The position numbers and the translations under genes are program-made. A stretch of 64,000 bases of DNA. Source: Aphrocallistes beatrix. Its lineage: Eukaryota; Porifera; Hexactinellida; Sceptrulophora; Aphrocallistidae. Below, piece after piece: positions 43,145 to 53,413 of this stretch (positions are counted from its first letter, which is position 1; each line of letters begins with the position of its first letter). Below the pieces are notes generated by a model. The model searched no databases and was not told where the DNA came from. It worked only from the letters and a program-made list of their open reading frames with translations. The stretch covers positions 5,149,571-5,213,570 of the forward strand of contig OY725492.1 in assembly GCA_963281255.1 (NCBI GenBank). Reading direction: 5' to 3'.

Positions 43145-46000
43145 ATGTGTCGTTCTACTCCTATAGCATCTAAATTGTTCTACTCCTATAGCATCTAAAT
43201 TGTTCTACTCCTAATTTTTCTACCCCTATCTTCTAAATATTGCAATCTGGTAGAATCTCTTTCTCCTTACAAATCATTCTTATTTTTACTGCTTTCTACT
43301 GTAGGAATATCGTATATAGCAAACCTGAAAAAGTAGTGTGGAGTAGATTGCTTGTATTACTGAAGTAAGAACACAGCTTGGCATACCCATTGGTAGAAAC
43401 CTCAGGCAGAATTTGAACCAAAGAATGCTATTCACTACACTCAGTAGATAGTTAGTCATCTGCTGGTTTCTACTCTGTCCACCATCCCTTTACTTCAGTA
43501 GATCCTTAATCAGATTCTAAGCACAAAATTCATTCGGATTATCTTGATCAATCTTCCAACCAATAAATTTCTTGATATTGGTGTTATGAGAGGTTTGGAT
43601 AATCGAGTATGTAATTTCCAATAACATTCATTGGCCATCTATCATTGTATTATTTTTTGAACAACCTTAACAATTGCATTATTTCTAATCGTTGTTTCTG
43701 GTGTCCTACGAGGATAACTTGAATGATCTGTTGCGTATTTGTACCACAGTAAACCATACTGCATATCATATTCCAAGATAAATATCATTTTCAATATCAC
43801 TAAGCTTTCTTTAACTCTACAAGTATTTTAGTTATTTCTAGCAATTCAGCTTGTTGCGTTTCAAATCTTTAATTTATTTGACTAAGTGCAATGTCAAAAT
43901 TATTCAGCTCTATCAAGTCTATCAATATAAATACAAATATTCGATTATTTCAAGAAACAGTATTTCCATAGAATCATTTTGAATGTAATGCTTGTAATTG
44001 CCTAATCATTCACCTGATCTCTCTTTTCGATTGGATAGCATATCCCATTAATATTCCAATTTATACAGTTTTTTTAATGAACTGGACTGTAAGGTTGTTT
44101 CCCTTACTATCCTTGCAAATCACTATCAGTTAGTATTATATTACATTACCCTTGAAACTTGAGTATAATGATGGTATGTCTTAATTACTTAGGGCGGTCA
44201 GAAAGTTCTAATCAGTGCTATCATATACTCTTATTGTACCTTATTGGATCGATATTGAAGCTTGAATTTACTTCTTAACACATTCACAAGTGATACCAAT
44301 TTACAGAATCAAAATCTAGAGAAAACTCTTTGTATACCACGTCCTATATATTGTGTCGCTTGAGCCACCGTGTAAAATTATGGCCACAAATCACCCGTTC
44401 ACCACTCGTCCTTCCCTAAAAAGTAGGCTCCATTATCAGATATTTGAATCTGAGAGAGTATCATTCCCATAAACTTCCTAAGATTGATTTGTATTTGAGC
44501 ATTCGTATCGCTTAGTAATGCCCTTGTAATGTCGTTACTCTTGAGGGAAGGTCGGGTGGTTTGTGGCCATAATTTTACACGGTGGCTCAAGCGACACAAT
44601 ATATAGGAAGTGGTATACAAAGAGTTTTCTCTAGATTTTGATTTTGTAAATTGGTATCACTTGTGAATGTGTTAAGAAGTAAATTCAAGCTTCAATATCA
44701 ATCTAATAAGGTACAATAAGAGTGTATGATAACACTGATTAGAACTTTCTGACCGCCCTAAGTAGTACAAAATTATAATGTATTTTTGCTTGATACTGAA
44801 TTTCTTAACTATTTTGTTTGTTGCCACTGCTAAATCTAAGTTTCCAAATTTGTAACTGATAAATCCTGAGATAGAAGCACGGAACTTTTTTTACTAATTT
44901 TCTGTATTTGTATTTTAGTGCAGTGCCTAGATACGAGAAGCCCTTATGGCATGTATGGTCCGTCCGTCCTGCTCATTCCTGGAAATTCTATTGGAACAAA
45001 TTGCTTCAGATTTGGATCATATATTATGAATATAGAGCATATTTGAACTGACTGCAAGCATCGATACAAATTTCTAAAAACCATTTTCTCCTTAATTCGG
45101 ATTAAAAAGCTGCTCTTCATAGATGATTTTATTGGTACCTTGTAATTATGTTGGATTTTTAAAATATCCAATTTTCTCCATGTCAACAAATCAGATTTCA
45201 AGTTTGGGGGTCAGTGTGATTAATTTAATGCATTGAGTTAGGTTTAATCCTTATTGGTCAATAATATCAAAGCAAACTACTCGCCGATCATGACATACGA
45301 TATCTCTATTCTAGGAACTGCACTGAAGGAACAGATTAATGGTGAGCTGAATAAGAATATTCTAAAAATAGTTGCTTTCTACCATTTTGCTTTCTATTTT
45401 TATTTCTACCAATTATCATCATTTCACTACTTTACACAATACACAGCCATTTCAGTGGTCATTTTCTCCAAATATAAATTTCTCATGAACCTCAGTAGAC
45501 AGACTGATGTTGCAGTTTATACAGGAAATGTGACTTGGTTATAAGTCACAGCATTCCTCTCTTTAATGCCGCCCACTACCCATGAACTTCAGTTTCCTAA
45601 TCTTAAACAAATATAACGTAATAGCATTGCATGGATCTGCAAATACATGCATGGATGATATGGATTTCACATAGCACACATGTAATCAGAGAAACCATTG
45701 TCTCAAAAAGGATATCATTTCCACAGAATTTAAATAATTATATTAGAGTAGAAGCATAATATCTGTGCCTTACGAAACGACGCAACCAACCAACCAACCA
45801 ATGTTAGAACATATAACCTTAATCACATTTCTACTCAGTGTTAATTAACTATACTTGTAAGTTTGATGTTCTACCATACGTATATCTGCTCAACCATTCT
45901 TCAGTAGATAATTAAAAATGCAAGTAACACTTTCAGACTATCATATTCCACAGACATTCTTGATTATCTAAACCCTCACATAACCTCCAGTGGTAACATA
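43145..46000. repeat. Intergenic duplication unit T3 (diverged)
   Basis: 43145-43505 is the TCTAC-rich upstream region of copy 18. 43500-44187 and 44763-46000 match T1/T2 with more differences and lack the decamer array and the mariner relic. A MITE (44188-44762) interrupts it. Confidence 0.65.
44188..44762. mobile_element. Long-TIR MITE, 575 bp, TA target site, empty site known
   Basis: Inverted arms of more than 200 bp begin CTTAGGGCGGTCAGAAAGTT. TA flanks both ends (44186-44187, 44763-44764). The paralogous sites at about 23031 and 39510 read without it (TCTTAATTAGTAC in T1), proving a clean insertion of the mariner/Tc1 type. The right half also shows an open frame, explained by the inverted repeat. 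Confidence 0.9.
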
Positions 46001-46330
46001 ATATGGTCGAGACATCTATGCCAGACATTTCATTAAACTTAGGTTCACTTCTATCTCATCTCATTTTTGAAAATCGAAGTGCAAATTAACATATAATGTC
46101 TCATCATTACAAAATATTTAAGTAAATATATTTAAACTTTTGCCAAGGGAGACATTACAGACAAGCGTTTTTAGAAATGTCCACTTATTCTATTGGATAG
46201 GGTCATATATCCTGTGTGATAGGAAGCACACTCAAAATAAACATTTTTGATATTTTGATAATTAACCTTACAACACAACACATAAATACACTTCATTTCA
46301 AGCATAAAACTATTCAATCAGTTTTGTTGT

Positions 46331-47014
46331 TTACACATAGTATGGATCTAACATATCTGGAAATACATTGCATGGATGTTCTTCTAGAATTTCATCATAC
46401 CTACTGTAGCTTACGTCAGTAGAACCATCTGTCTCAGAAATAATATTGTTCTCAACAAATTCACTACAAGTTGGTTCTGTATTACACTTGTAGCTCTGGT
46501 GATTCGTTGTGTTACCATGCTCTGTCTCTCTTAATAGATGAGATGTTACGAATATCTCTTCAGGATTTGGTTGCAATGTACTCTCTGATACTTCAACTCT
46601 TGTTTCAGTTTGACGCATATTAACCAAGGTTCGACTTAGCTTTTGAGTTTTGATGTTTGGTGCATTCTTGTCTTGTCTCGTAAATTTCTTTGTTTTAGGT
46701 TTTGAGTCGTATTTCCTCTTCCATTTACGTTTATTGAATCGATTTGTCTCGACTTGAATGGCATTTTCTGGACTAGACACGAAAGATCTTCTCCTTAATT
46801 TAGTGAATTCTATTTTCTCTTTTTCATTCAGTGTCCCATACCCAGCGAAGTTTATTTTTAGTATACATTGACAACCTTGCTCCCACTCAGTAAACAATTT
46901 ATATCTTTTAATGAAAATAAATGCGTTTGTTTTGTTTGTAATTCTGATACTAAATCTTCTAATATCTGATTTGTCCTGTTCCTGTAGAGGAGTCATACAT
47001 GGAGTCTGTATCAT
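46331..47014 (-). CDS. FNKR-family protein, copy 19 (C-type, diverged)
   Basis: The first in-frame ATG is at 47014 (MIQTPCMTPLQEQDKSD), giving 227 residues; a second ATG at 46996 fits the family start better. Core diverged: LKINFAGYGTL, EFTKLRRRSF, SSPENAI, NRFNKRKWKRKYDSK. The tail has the C-type linker (RQDKNAPNIKTQ, VNMRQTETRVEVS) and the ancestral ending DEILEEHPCNVFPDML that is frameshifted away in copies 7, 13 and 17; it has no 12-residue repeats. TATATATA repeats begin about 15-30 bases upstream of the first ATG, which also favours the second ATG. Confidence 0.75.
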   Translation of the reverse strand: MIQTPCMTPLQEQDKSDIRRFSIRITNKTNAFIFIKRYKLFTEWEQGCQCILKINFAGYGTLNEKEKIEFTKLRRRSFVSSPENAIQVETNRFNKRKWKRKYDSKPKTKKFTRQDKNAPNIKTQKLSRTLVNMRQTETRVEVSESTLQPNPEEIFVTSHLLRETEHGNTTNHQSYKCNTEPTCSEFVENNIISETDGSTDVSYSRYDEILEEHPCNVFPDMLDPYYV

Positions 47015-47039
47015 CTTCAACGAAGCTGCACGTATATAT

Positions 47040-47520
47040 ACATATATATGTGTGTATATATACGTATATATATGAAATGATTGATATCATTGGTTTGAGC
47101 CTTCCCTAAAGGAATAAGAATGTGCAATTATACACTTGTTCGGATTATGATTTTCCTGATACTACATATATACTACAATTCAATTACATCTATATCTAGT
47201 TGATTATAATGAATGGGAATATTGCATCGCTATCTACTTTATATAAGAGTCAGCAAAATACAGAACTTAGCACACTTTACAGAAATTTGTACTTTGAATT
47301 ATTAGTAGTAATAGACTTTCTATGATTATTCCAACTAATTTGAATGCTGGTACAGTGTGGCTATTTCGGGCGCCCTTTGTTCCTAAACCAATGAATAGTT
47401 TCTTACCTAACTACAAGCGCGCTTCGCTTGCTTGTGTAGTGGAGCCATAGCCAAAAATCAGTTTTCTGTGCCTGGTATATATATATATATATATATTTCC
47501 TTACTATTAAAACTCGATTA

Positions 47521-47556
<36 letters not shown>

Positions 47557-47861
47557 ATTATGCAAGGTGACCAGGGTTAGTAATGCTAGCTGTATCGTGT
47601 AGTAATGTATACCCATGTTACGTAGCATTTTTGGAGTAGAAAGTCATAACTAATAATTGATTATGCACTGCAATTGCATTATGTCACATGATGTCCTACT
47701 TCTATCTTGACCTTTCAGTCCCATATTCTACTCATATCAATTGCACTAATGTCGTCAGTTGCTCTATCTACCAATACATATGAAGTATTGGTAGATTGAT
47801 CGACGCAATAGTTTGCCCCACTAAAAACTATAAGCTGCTACAAATACATATTTTTTTATCT
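47040..47861. repeat. Upstream block, duplicated at ~50100-50926
   Basis: The same order of sequence (GAAATGATTGAT, ACACTTGTTCGGATTATGAT, GTATTGGTAGAT, CGACGCAATAGTTTGCCC) stands before copy 20. Here it runs into the assembly gap at exactly the point where copy 20 begins in the other block. Confidence 0.7.
47416..47553. mobile_element. Helitron-like fragments K
   Basis: A minus-oriented 3' end (CAAGCGCGCTTCGCTTGCTT) with a large internal deletion, then TA runs and a plus-oriented 5' end (TTCCTTACTATTAAAACTCG) at about 47498. The paralogous block at about 50445 lacks them. Confidence 0.6.
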
Positions 47862-48061
47862 NNNNNNNNNNNNNNNNNNNNNNNNNNNNNNNNNNNNNNN
47901 NNNNNNNNNNNNNNNNNNNNNNNNNNNNNNNNNNNNNNNNNNNNNNNNNNNNNNNNNNNNNNNNNNNNNNNNNNNNNNNNNNNNNNNNNNNNNNNNNNNN
48001 NNNNNNNNNNNNNNNNNNNNNNNNNNNNNNNNNNNNNNNNNNNNNNNNNNNNNNNNNNNNN
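47862..48061. other. Assembly gap (200 N)
   Basis: Exactly 200 unknown bases, probably a placeholder of arbitrary length. Confidence 0.98.
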
Positions 48062-48409
48062 AATTGTCAAAAATTCCTTTGGAATCTTTTCTGTCCAAAC
48101 TTTTTGAACACTGAAATGAAAATACTGGAATTATTAGTCACTTTTAGCAGTATTATTACCTGAAATTAATGAATACAAGTATGCTCTGGTTATACTCACA
48201 TCAACTGCTTCCAAATAGTAATTAATACTGACTGCTGAATAATATTCTCTACATAACAGTGTTGTGAATTCAAGGTTTTAATCGTTGAGTTTCAGATTCT
48301 TTCGTTTATTCAAAGTGTCATCTTTTGTAAATATTTTACAATCACAAATAGTTCTTTTGATAGTATGCATAAGTCACTACCATTTTATTCCAATGTATTT
48401 GCATTATAA

Positions 48410-48617
48410 AATAATCGAATTTGATTGGTCAGCACATTTTGTCACCTATCTCGGCGAGGTGTGAACATTTCGCTTAGATCTTCGAACTTAATCCTAGATT
48501 CACCATTTGACACCTACATGCCAATTTTCGTATCTCTACGACTTGCCAATTCTTCAATCAATTCGGACAAACAAAAAAAATAAAAAATAAAAAATCCTAG
48601 CATTTTAATATATAAGA
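48410..48617 (-). mobile_element. Helitron-like element L', 5' part
   Basis: The minus-strand 5' end TCTTATATATTAAAATGC is at 48617; it then shares GTCCGAATTGATTGAAGAAT and GGTGTCAAATG with element L. It fades at about 48410. Confidence 0.55.
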
Positions 48618-49394
48618 CAAGCACGCTTCGCTTGCTTGCGCTGCGCAGCTTGCGGACACTACGTGTCCGCAGAGTCGCCCTGCGGGCGCCTGGAGTCACT
48701 CAATCTAACATATTTTGGAATTCTTTCCTTTATATAACTATTGTAAACAAAGGTCGACAAATAATTTCTCATATGGATCTGAAAATATGATATTCGAAAT
48801 CTACACCCCTGAAAACCCCATGTCAACCATTTGAAGCTAGTCTCTAGCCTATTTTGTAATTTGTTTACTTTATGTATCTATTGTAAACAAAAGTAAACAA
48901 ATAATTTATCATATAAATCTGAAAATATGATATTCGAAACCCACACCCCTGAAAACCCCATGTCAACCGTTGGAAGCTAGTCTCTAGCATTATTTTCAAA
49001 ATTCATCAAATGGTGCGAAAATATGTATATAAAGGTGTGAAAATATGCACATAATCTTTTTTATTGCCATACATTATAATACATTTAAGATATCAAACTT
49101 AAGTTGTGGCTTTGAAGTATTAATAACAATGACGATCTATTGTAGTGTCGTACGATGGTTTCTATTGTGATAGTGTAGTCATTTATTTTGTATAGAAAAG
49201 GTGCGAAAAATTGTTTTCCATTTTTTTTGCAGAGATGTGAAAATTTCGCTTAGATCTTAGAACTTAATCGTAGTCATATCATTTGACACCTATATGCCAA
49301 TTTTCACACCTCTATGACTTCCCAATTCTTCAATCAATTCGGACAAACACATAAAAACAAAAACAAAAACATCCTAGCATTTTAATATATAAGA
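48618..49394 (-). mobile_element. Helitron-like element L (second subfamily)
   Basis: Minus-strand 5' end TCTTATATATTAAAATGC at 49394 after an A; 3' end with a GCGGACAC/GTGTCCGC hairpin and GCGCAGCGCAAGCAAGCGAA...CTTG at 48618. It lies directly head-to-tail with L'. A ~140-bp block is tandemly repeated inside (about 48728-48850 and 48866-48990). No coding capacity. Confidence 0.65.
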
Positions 49395-49405
49395 TATATA
49401 TATTA

Positions 49406-50080
49406 GGGTGCTCCAAACAAGTCGAAAGTTTGAATCTTTAGATGTGCACTCTTGAAATAGTTGACCTTGATCACTAAGTATTCACCACAAAATTTTCATG
49501 CAATTTGGAGATGGTTTAGTGGTCGCGCAAAGTAGCCTCCCACTCGTGCTAATTTATAATGGGATATGTCAGGGTTGGGGCTAAAAGTTGTAAAAGGCAT
49601 ACTTCTGATATTTAAATAAACTAGTAACTTTATTTTTGTGATATTTGGGGGTGGTTTTATATAAGCTAATAATACATTTTGATAACCTAAAATCTGCCGG
49701 TTCCGAGATATTGGTGAAAACAGTTGGGGCTATTAATAATTTCAACTGTGAAGGTTGGTCCCAACTGTTTTCACCAATATCTCGGAACCGGCAGATTTTA
49801 GGTTATCAAAATGTATTGTTAGCTTATATAAAACCACCCCCAAATATCACAAAAATAAAGTTACTAGTTTATTTAAATATCAGAAGTATGCCTTTTACAA
49901 CTTTTAGCCCCAACCCGGACATATCCCATTATAAATTAGCACGAGTGGGAGGCTACTTTGCGGGACCTAAACCATCCCCAAATTGCATGAAAATTTTATG
50001 GTGAATACTTGGTGATCAAGGTAAACTATTTCACGAGTGTGCATCTAAAGATTCAAACTTTCGAATTTTTTGGAGCACCC
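49406..50080. mobile_element. Foldback element, 675 bp, TA target site
   Basis: Two arms of about 310 bp are near-perfect inverted copies around a short centre near 49735-49760. The ends are GGGTGCTCCAAA and TTTGGAGCACCC type with TA on each side. The open frame at 49645-50004 spans the palindrome and is not a gene. It landed in TA-rich sequence beside element L. Confidence 0.85.
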
Positions 50081-50926
50081 TAATATATATATATATATAT
50101 ATACGTACATGTATGTGTGTATATATACGTATATATATGAAATGATTGATGTCATCGGTTTAAGCCTCCATAATTGAATAAGAATTTGCAATTATACACT
50201 TGTTCGGATTATGATCTCCCTGATACATATACACAATTCAATTACATATACTATATCTAGTTGATTCTAATGAATGGGAATATTGCATCGCTATCTACTT
50301 TATATAAGAGTCAGCAAAATATTGTACTATGAATTATTAGTAGTAGTAGACTTTCTATGATGATTCCAAATTATTTGAATGCTGGTACAGTGGAAATTCT
50401 GGCGCCCTTTGTTCCTAAATCACTGAATAGTTTCCTTACCTAACTATTCCTATTCTGTGAAAGCTTTTTTTGTTCAATGAATCGGATTAGTTACAATCGA
50501 TTTGATATTTTTACTCTTAGTCATTTAAGAAAATATAAATATATTTTTTTAAATGCTAGCAATTTTCTTACAAAAATTAATTCATTTAATAAGTAGAATA
50601 CGTTCAGGATTAAGATCTAGTAATTATGCAAGGTGAGTAGAGTTAGTAATGCTTAGCTGTATCCTGCAGTAATACCCATGTAACGTGGCATGTTAGGAGT
50701 AGAAAGTCCTAACTAATAATTGATTATACACTGCAATTACACCTGTAACATGGTGTCCTACTTCTATCATGACCTTTCAGTCCCATATTCTACTCATATC
50801 AATTGCATTAATGTCGTCACTCCATATGAAGTATTGGTAGATAGATCGACGCAATAGTTTGCCCCCACTAAAAACCATAAGCTGCTACAAATATTTTTTT
50901 TTATCTGGTCATATATTTATATGGAA

Positions 50927-51358
50927 TTATCTAGGATAATTATAATACAGAAATTGACTATAATCAAGTTTAGGATCTAGAGCTAGGATTTGAGCGAGAA
51001 TATTAGGCTCGTCTAGCATAGATTCTTCGATATCTCCAACATGCATATTACTGTCAATGTAAACTGAATCATGTTCCCTCTTCCACTTGCGTTTATTGAA
51101 ACGATTAATCTCGACTTTAAATGCATTCTCTGGGATGGATTTGAATGATTGCTTCCTTAAATCGTTGAATTCTCTTTGTTCTATCCTATCTAGTCTTCCA
51201 TACACAGAGAAATATATATTTAGCTCTGACAGACCAGTGTCTAACTTTACAAATGATTTGTAGTCTATCTGAAATTTAGTAGCATGTTCAATATTTAGAA
51301 TATCAACATCAAATGTTCTAGCATCTTTATTTTGGTATTGTCTCTGTGAAGTGTTCAT
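50927..51358 (-). CDS. FNKR-family protein, copy 20 (short own tail)
   Basis: 143 residues, start MNTSQRQYQNKDARTFDVDI. Core: LNIYFSVYGRL, EFNDLRKQSF, SIPENAF, NRFNKRKWKREHDS. The tail is only about 40 residues (HVGDIEESMLDEP, ALDPKLDYSQF) and acidic rather than basic-polar. The promoter is the common one: TATATATATG about 35-45 bases upstream, GACGGGAATTTAC, then a TCTAC/GTAGA cluster at 51420-51735. Confidence 0.75.
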   Translation of the reverse strand: MNTSQRQYQNKDARTFDVDILNIEHATKFQIDYKSFVKLDTGLSELNIYFSVYGRLDRIEQREFNDLRKQSFKSIPENAFKVEINRFNKRKWKREHDSVYIDSNMHVGDIEESMLDEPNILAQILALDPKLDYSQFLYYNYPR

Positions 51359-51944
51359 ATCTGAAGATTGTAAATTCCCGTCAGATTTTGTTTATATATA
51401 TATGTGTTGACCAATTGTTTCTACCTCTATCTTCCAAATATAGCATCTATAGGTCAGGTAGAATATTTTTCTCCTTAAAAATCAGTATTCCTACTTGTAT
51501 ATTAACATACTGTATTTCTACTCTGGAATATTGTATCTAGCCAGCTTGAAATATAATTGGAACATCATCAGTGCTGCCTATGGAGTAGATTCTTGTGTTA
51601 CTGAGGTAGAGACTTAGCATGGCATAGTAGAAACACTAACATAATTGAACCAAAGAATGCTATTCACTACTCTCCAGTAGATAGTTAGTCATCTGCTGGT
51701 TTCTACTCTGTCAGACATTCCTTAACTTCACTAGATCCTAAATCATTATTCTGTACTTCATTCGGATTATCTTGAATGATCTCGTATTGGTGTTATGAGA
51801 TGTTTGAGTAACCTTAACAATTTCATTATTTCAAAGCATAGTTAGAAGTTTCCAAATTTATAACTGATAAATACAATTAGGTTGTATTAACTCACTACTA
51901 TTATGGCTATCGATGTACTCTGGAAATTTGAGTGGACTGATGAT

Positions 51945-52155
51945 AATGATTTCAACAGTATTAAAATACCGTACAATAATTTCAACAGTATTAAAATACC
52001 ATATAATAATTTCAACAGTATTAAAATACCATACAATAATTTCAACAGTATTAAAATACCATACAATAATTTCAACAGTATTAAAATACCATACAATAAT
52101 TTCAACAGTATTAAAATACCATACAATAATTTCAACAGTATTAAAATACCATATA
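51945..52155. repeat. 30-bp tandem repeat, 7 units
   Basis: Unit AATAATTTCAACAGTATTAA plus AATACCATAC, nearly perfect. Because 30 is a multiple of three and the unit lacks stops in several frames, long frames open on both strands (for example repeated NNFNSIKIPY). A coding role cannot be excluded from 51903, but a minisatellite is more likely. Confidence 0.9.
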
Positions 52156-52159
52156 TAAT

Positions 52160-52730
52160 TTAGAAATGTTATGAATTAATCAACTTAGTTTTTTATTATT
52201 TTTTCCTTTGACATTCACAATTTGGAACTTTTGACAATTATTTTTTACACAAGAACGGTCAACCTCTTTTAATGAGGAGATTATAACATAGCATTCAAGG
52301 TTAGCGTTATATTTATTACTTGTATACATGTAGGATTATGGTAATTTGCTGGGTAAGAAACGGTAAGAAAATCGAATTCAAAATTATGATCTTAGCATGT
52401 TAGGAGTATACTTGTAGAGACCGTACCGTTTGAGTAGAAATAGTCACCACTATATGCAAATACAAACCTTTCTTTTGTTCCCCTTATTCCGAGCCACAGT
52501 CATAAAGGATCTGTTAGGGCTTACCCATACAAATAGGAAATAAGTAACTAATTTGAAAATTAACAAATAATTATGATAATTTAATTTAAAATATTCAAAT
52601 TCAAAAATATCAATTAGTTGTTCTAAACAAGGTAGGATTATCCATTGTGAAGTTTTCCATTTACGATCGAGATAAACTAGTCTATATTAATTACATTGAT
52701 ATAGTCCTGCTGATTAGGAGAATATTGTCT
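52160..52730. other. AT-rich interval without recognisable gene
   Basis: No family remnant, element end or RNA gene is recognised. Confidence 0.5.
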
Positions 52731-52988
52731 TTATATCTCTAACTTCGACGAAACGTTCCTATCAGTCGGAAGTTGATTCATCACGTTTCGAGATGTGCCT
52801 CCCAACATAACGCCCCAATCCCATGGGTTACAACTATGAGTTGTCTTGTCGGTAACTGAGTCATGGGACTTTTTAGTGCACTTAGCGTCTAACCTTTGCT
52901 TTGAATTTTTCTGCTTTTTAATTGTCCATTTGCCCTTTTTTTTCTTTAGGGTTATTGTCTTGAATTTCTTGTCCTTTCGAGTTTTCAT
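52731..52988 (-). CDS. Family X small basic protein 2
   Basis: 85 residues, single exon, start MKTRKDKKFKTITLKKKK. Lysine-rich front, then THSCNPWDWGV, a SRN..NQLP segment and the ending SKLEI, all with counterparts in the gene at 2421-2735. TATAAATA (minus strand) lies at about 53045-53052, some 57-64 bases before the ATG. It lies just outside the minus-strand FNKR run, as gene 1 does on the other side. Function unknown; the basic composition suggests a nuclear or nucleic-acid-bound protein. Confidence 0.6.
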   Translation of the reverse strand: MKTRKDKKFKTITLKKKKGKWTIKKQKNSKQRLDAKCTKKSHDSVTDKTTHSCNPWDWGVMLGGTSRNVMNQLPTDRNVSSKLEI

Positions 52989-53234
52989 TGTTTGTATAGC
53001 AGTCTTATCTTTGTAAGATTCTATTTTGTTATGTGTGCTCCTCTATTTATATTTATCTATAGATATGTGATCACGGAGTTCATTCTACTACCCTATCTGT
53101 TCTCCAAGTTATTCAAATTAAACATTGACTTAATAAAACCATTTCTACCACTTTTCTATCTATTAATTCACTATCGTCTGTACGTGTTTACATTCCACTG
53201 ATATTTATGTTATATCTATTTATGTATTTACATA

Positions 53235-53395
53235 GTCACTCCGCTCACATCGGTCAAAGGACATTTTGGCCCGATTAAGCGGAGAACCCTATTAACCGAA
53301 AATATTTTGTATTAGCTTCTACGTATGTGTGAGAGCTATTCCGGTCCTGCCAAAAGTGGCCCGATTGAACAGTGACCCTATTAAGCGGAGTAGGT
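53235..53395. mobile_element. Decayed copy of the 4610-4797 MITE
   Basis: Shares CATCGGTCAAAGGACATTTT, CCGATTAAGCGGAGAA, TATTCCGGTCCTGCCAAAAG and CCTATTAAGCGGAGT with the element at 4610-4797. The ends are worn. Confidence 0.75.
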
Positions 53396-53413
53396 TGTAC
53401 ATACTATATTTAA

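Noticed and set aside
47796..48107. Open frames across the N run
   Set aside because: They exist only because unknown bases contain no stops.
49645..50004. 119-codon frame in the palindrome
   Set aside because: It reads through both arms of an inverted repeat and has no other support.
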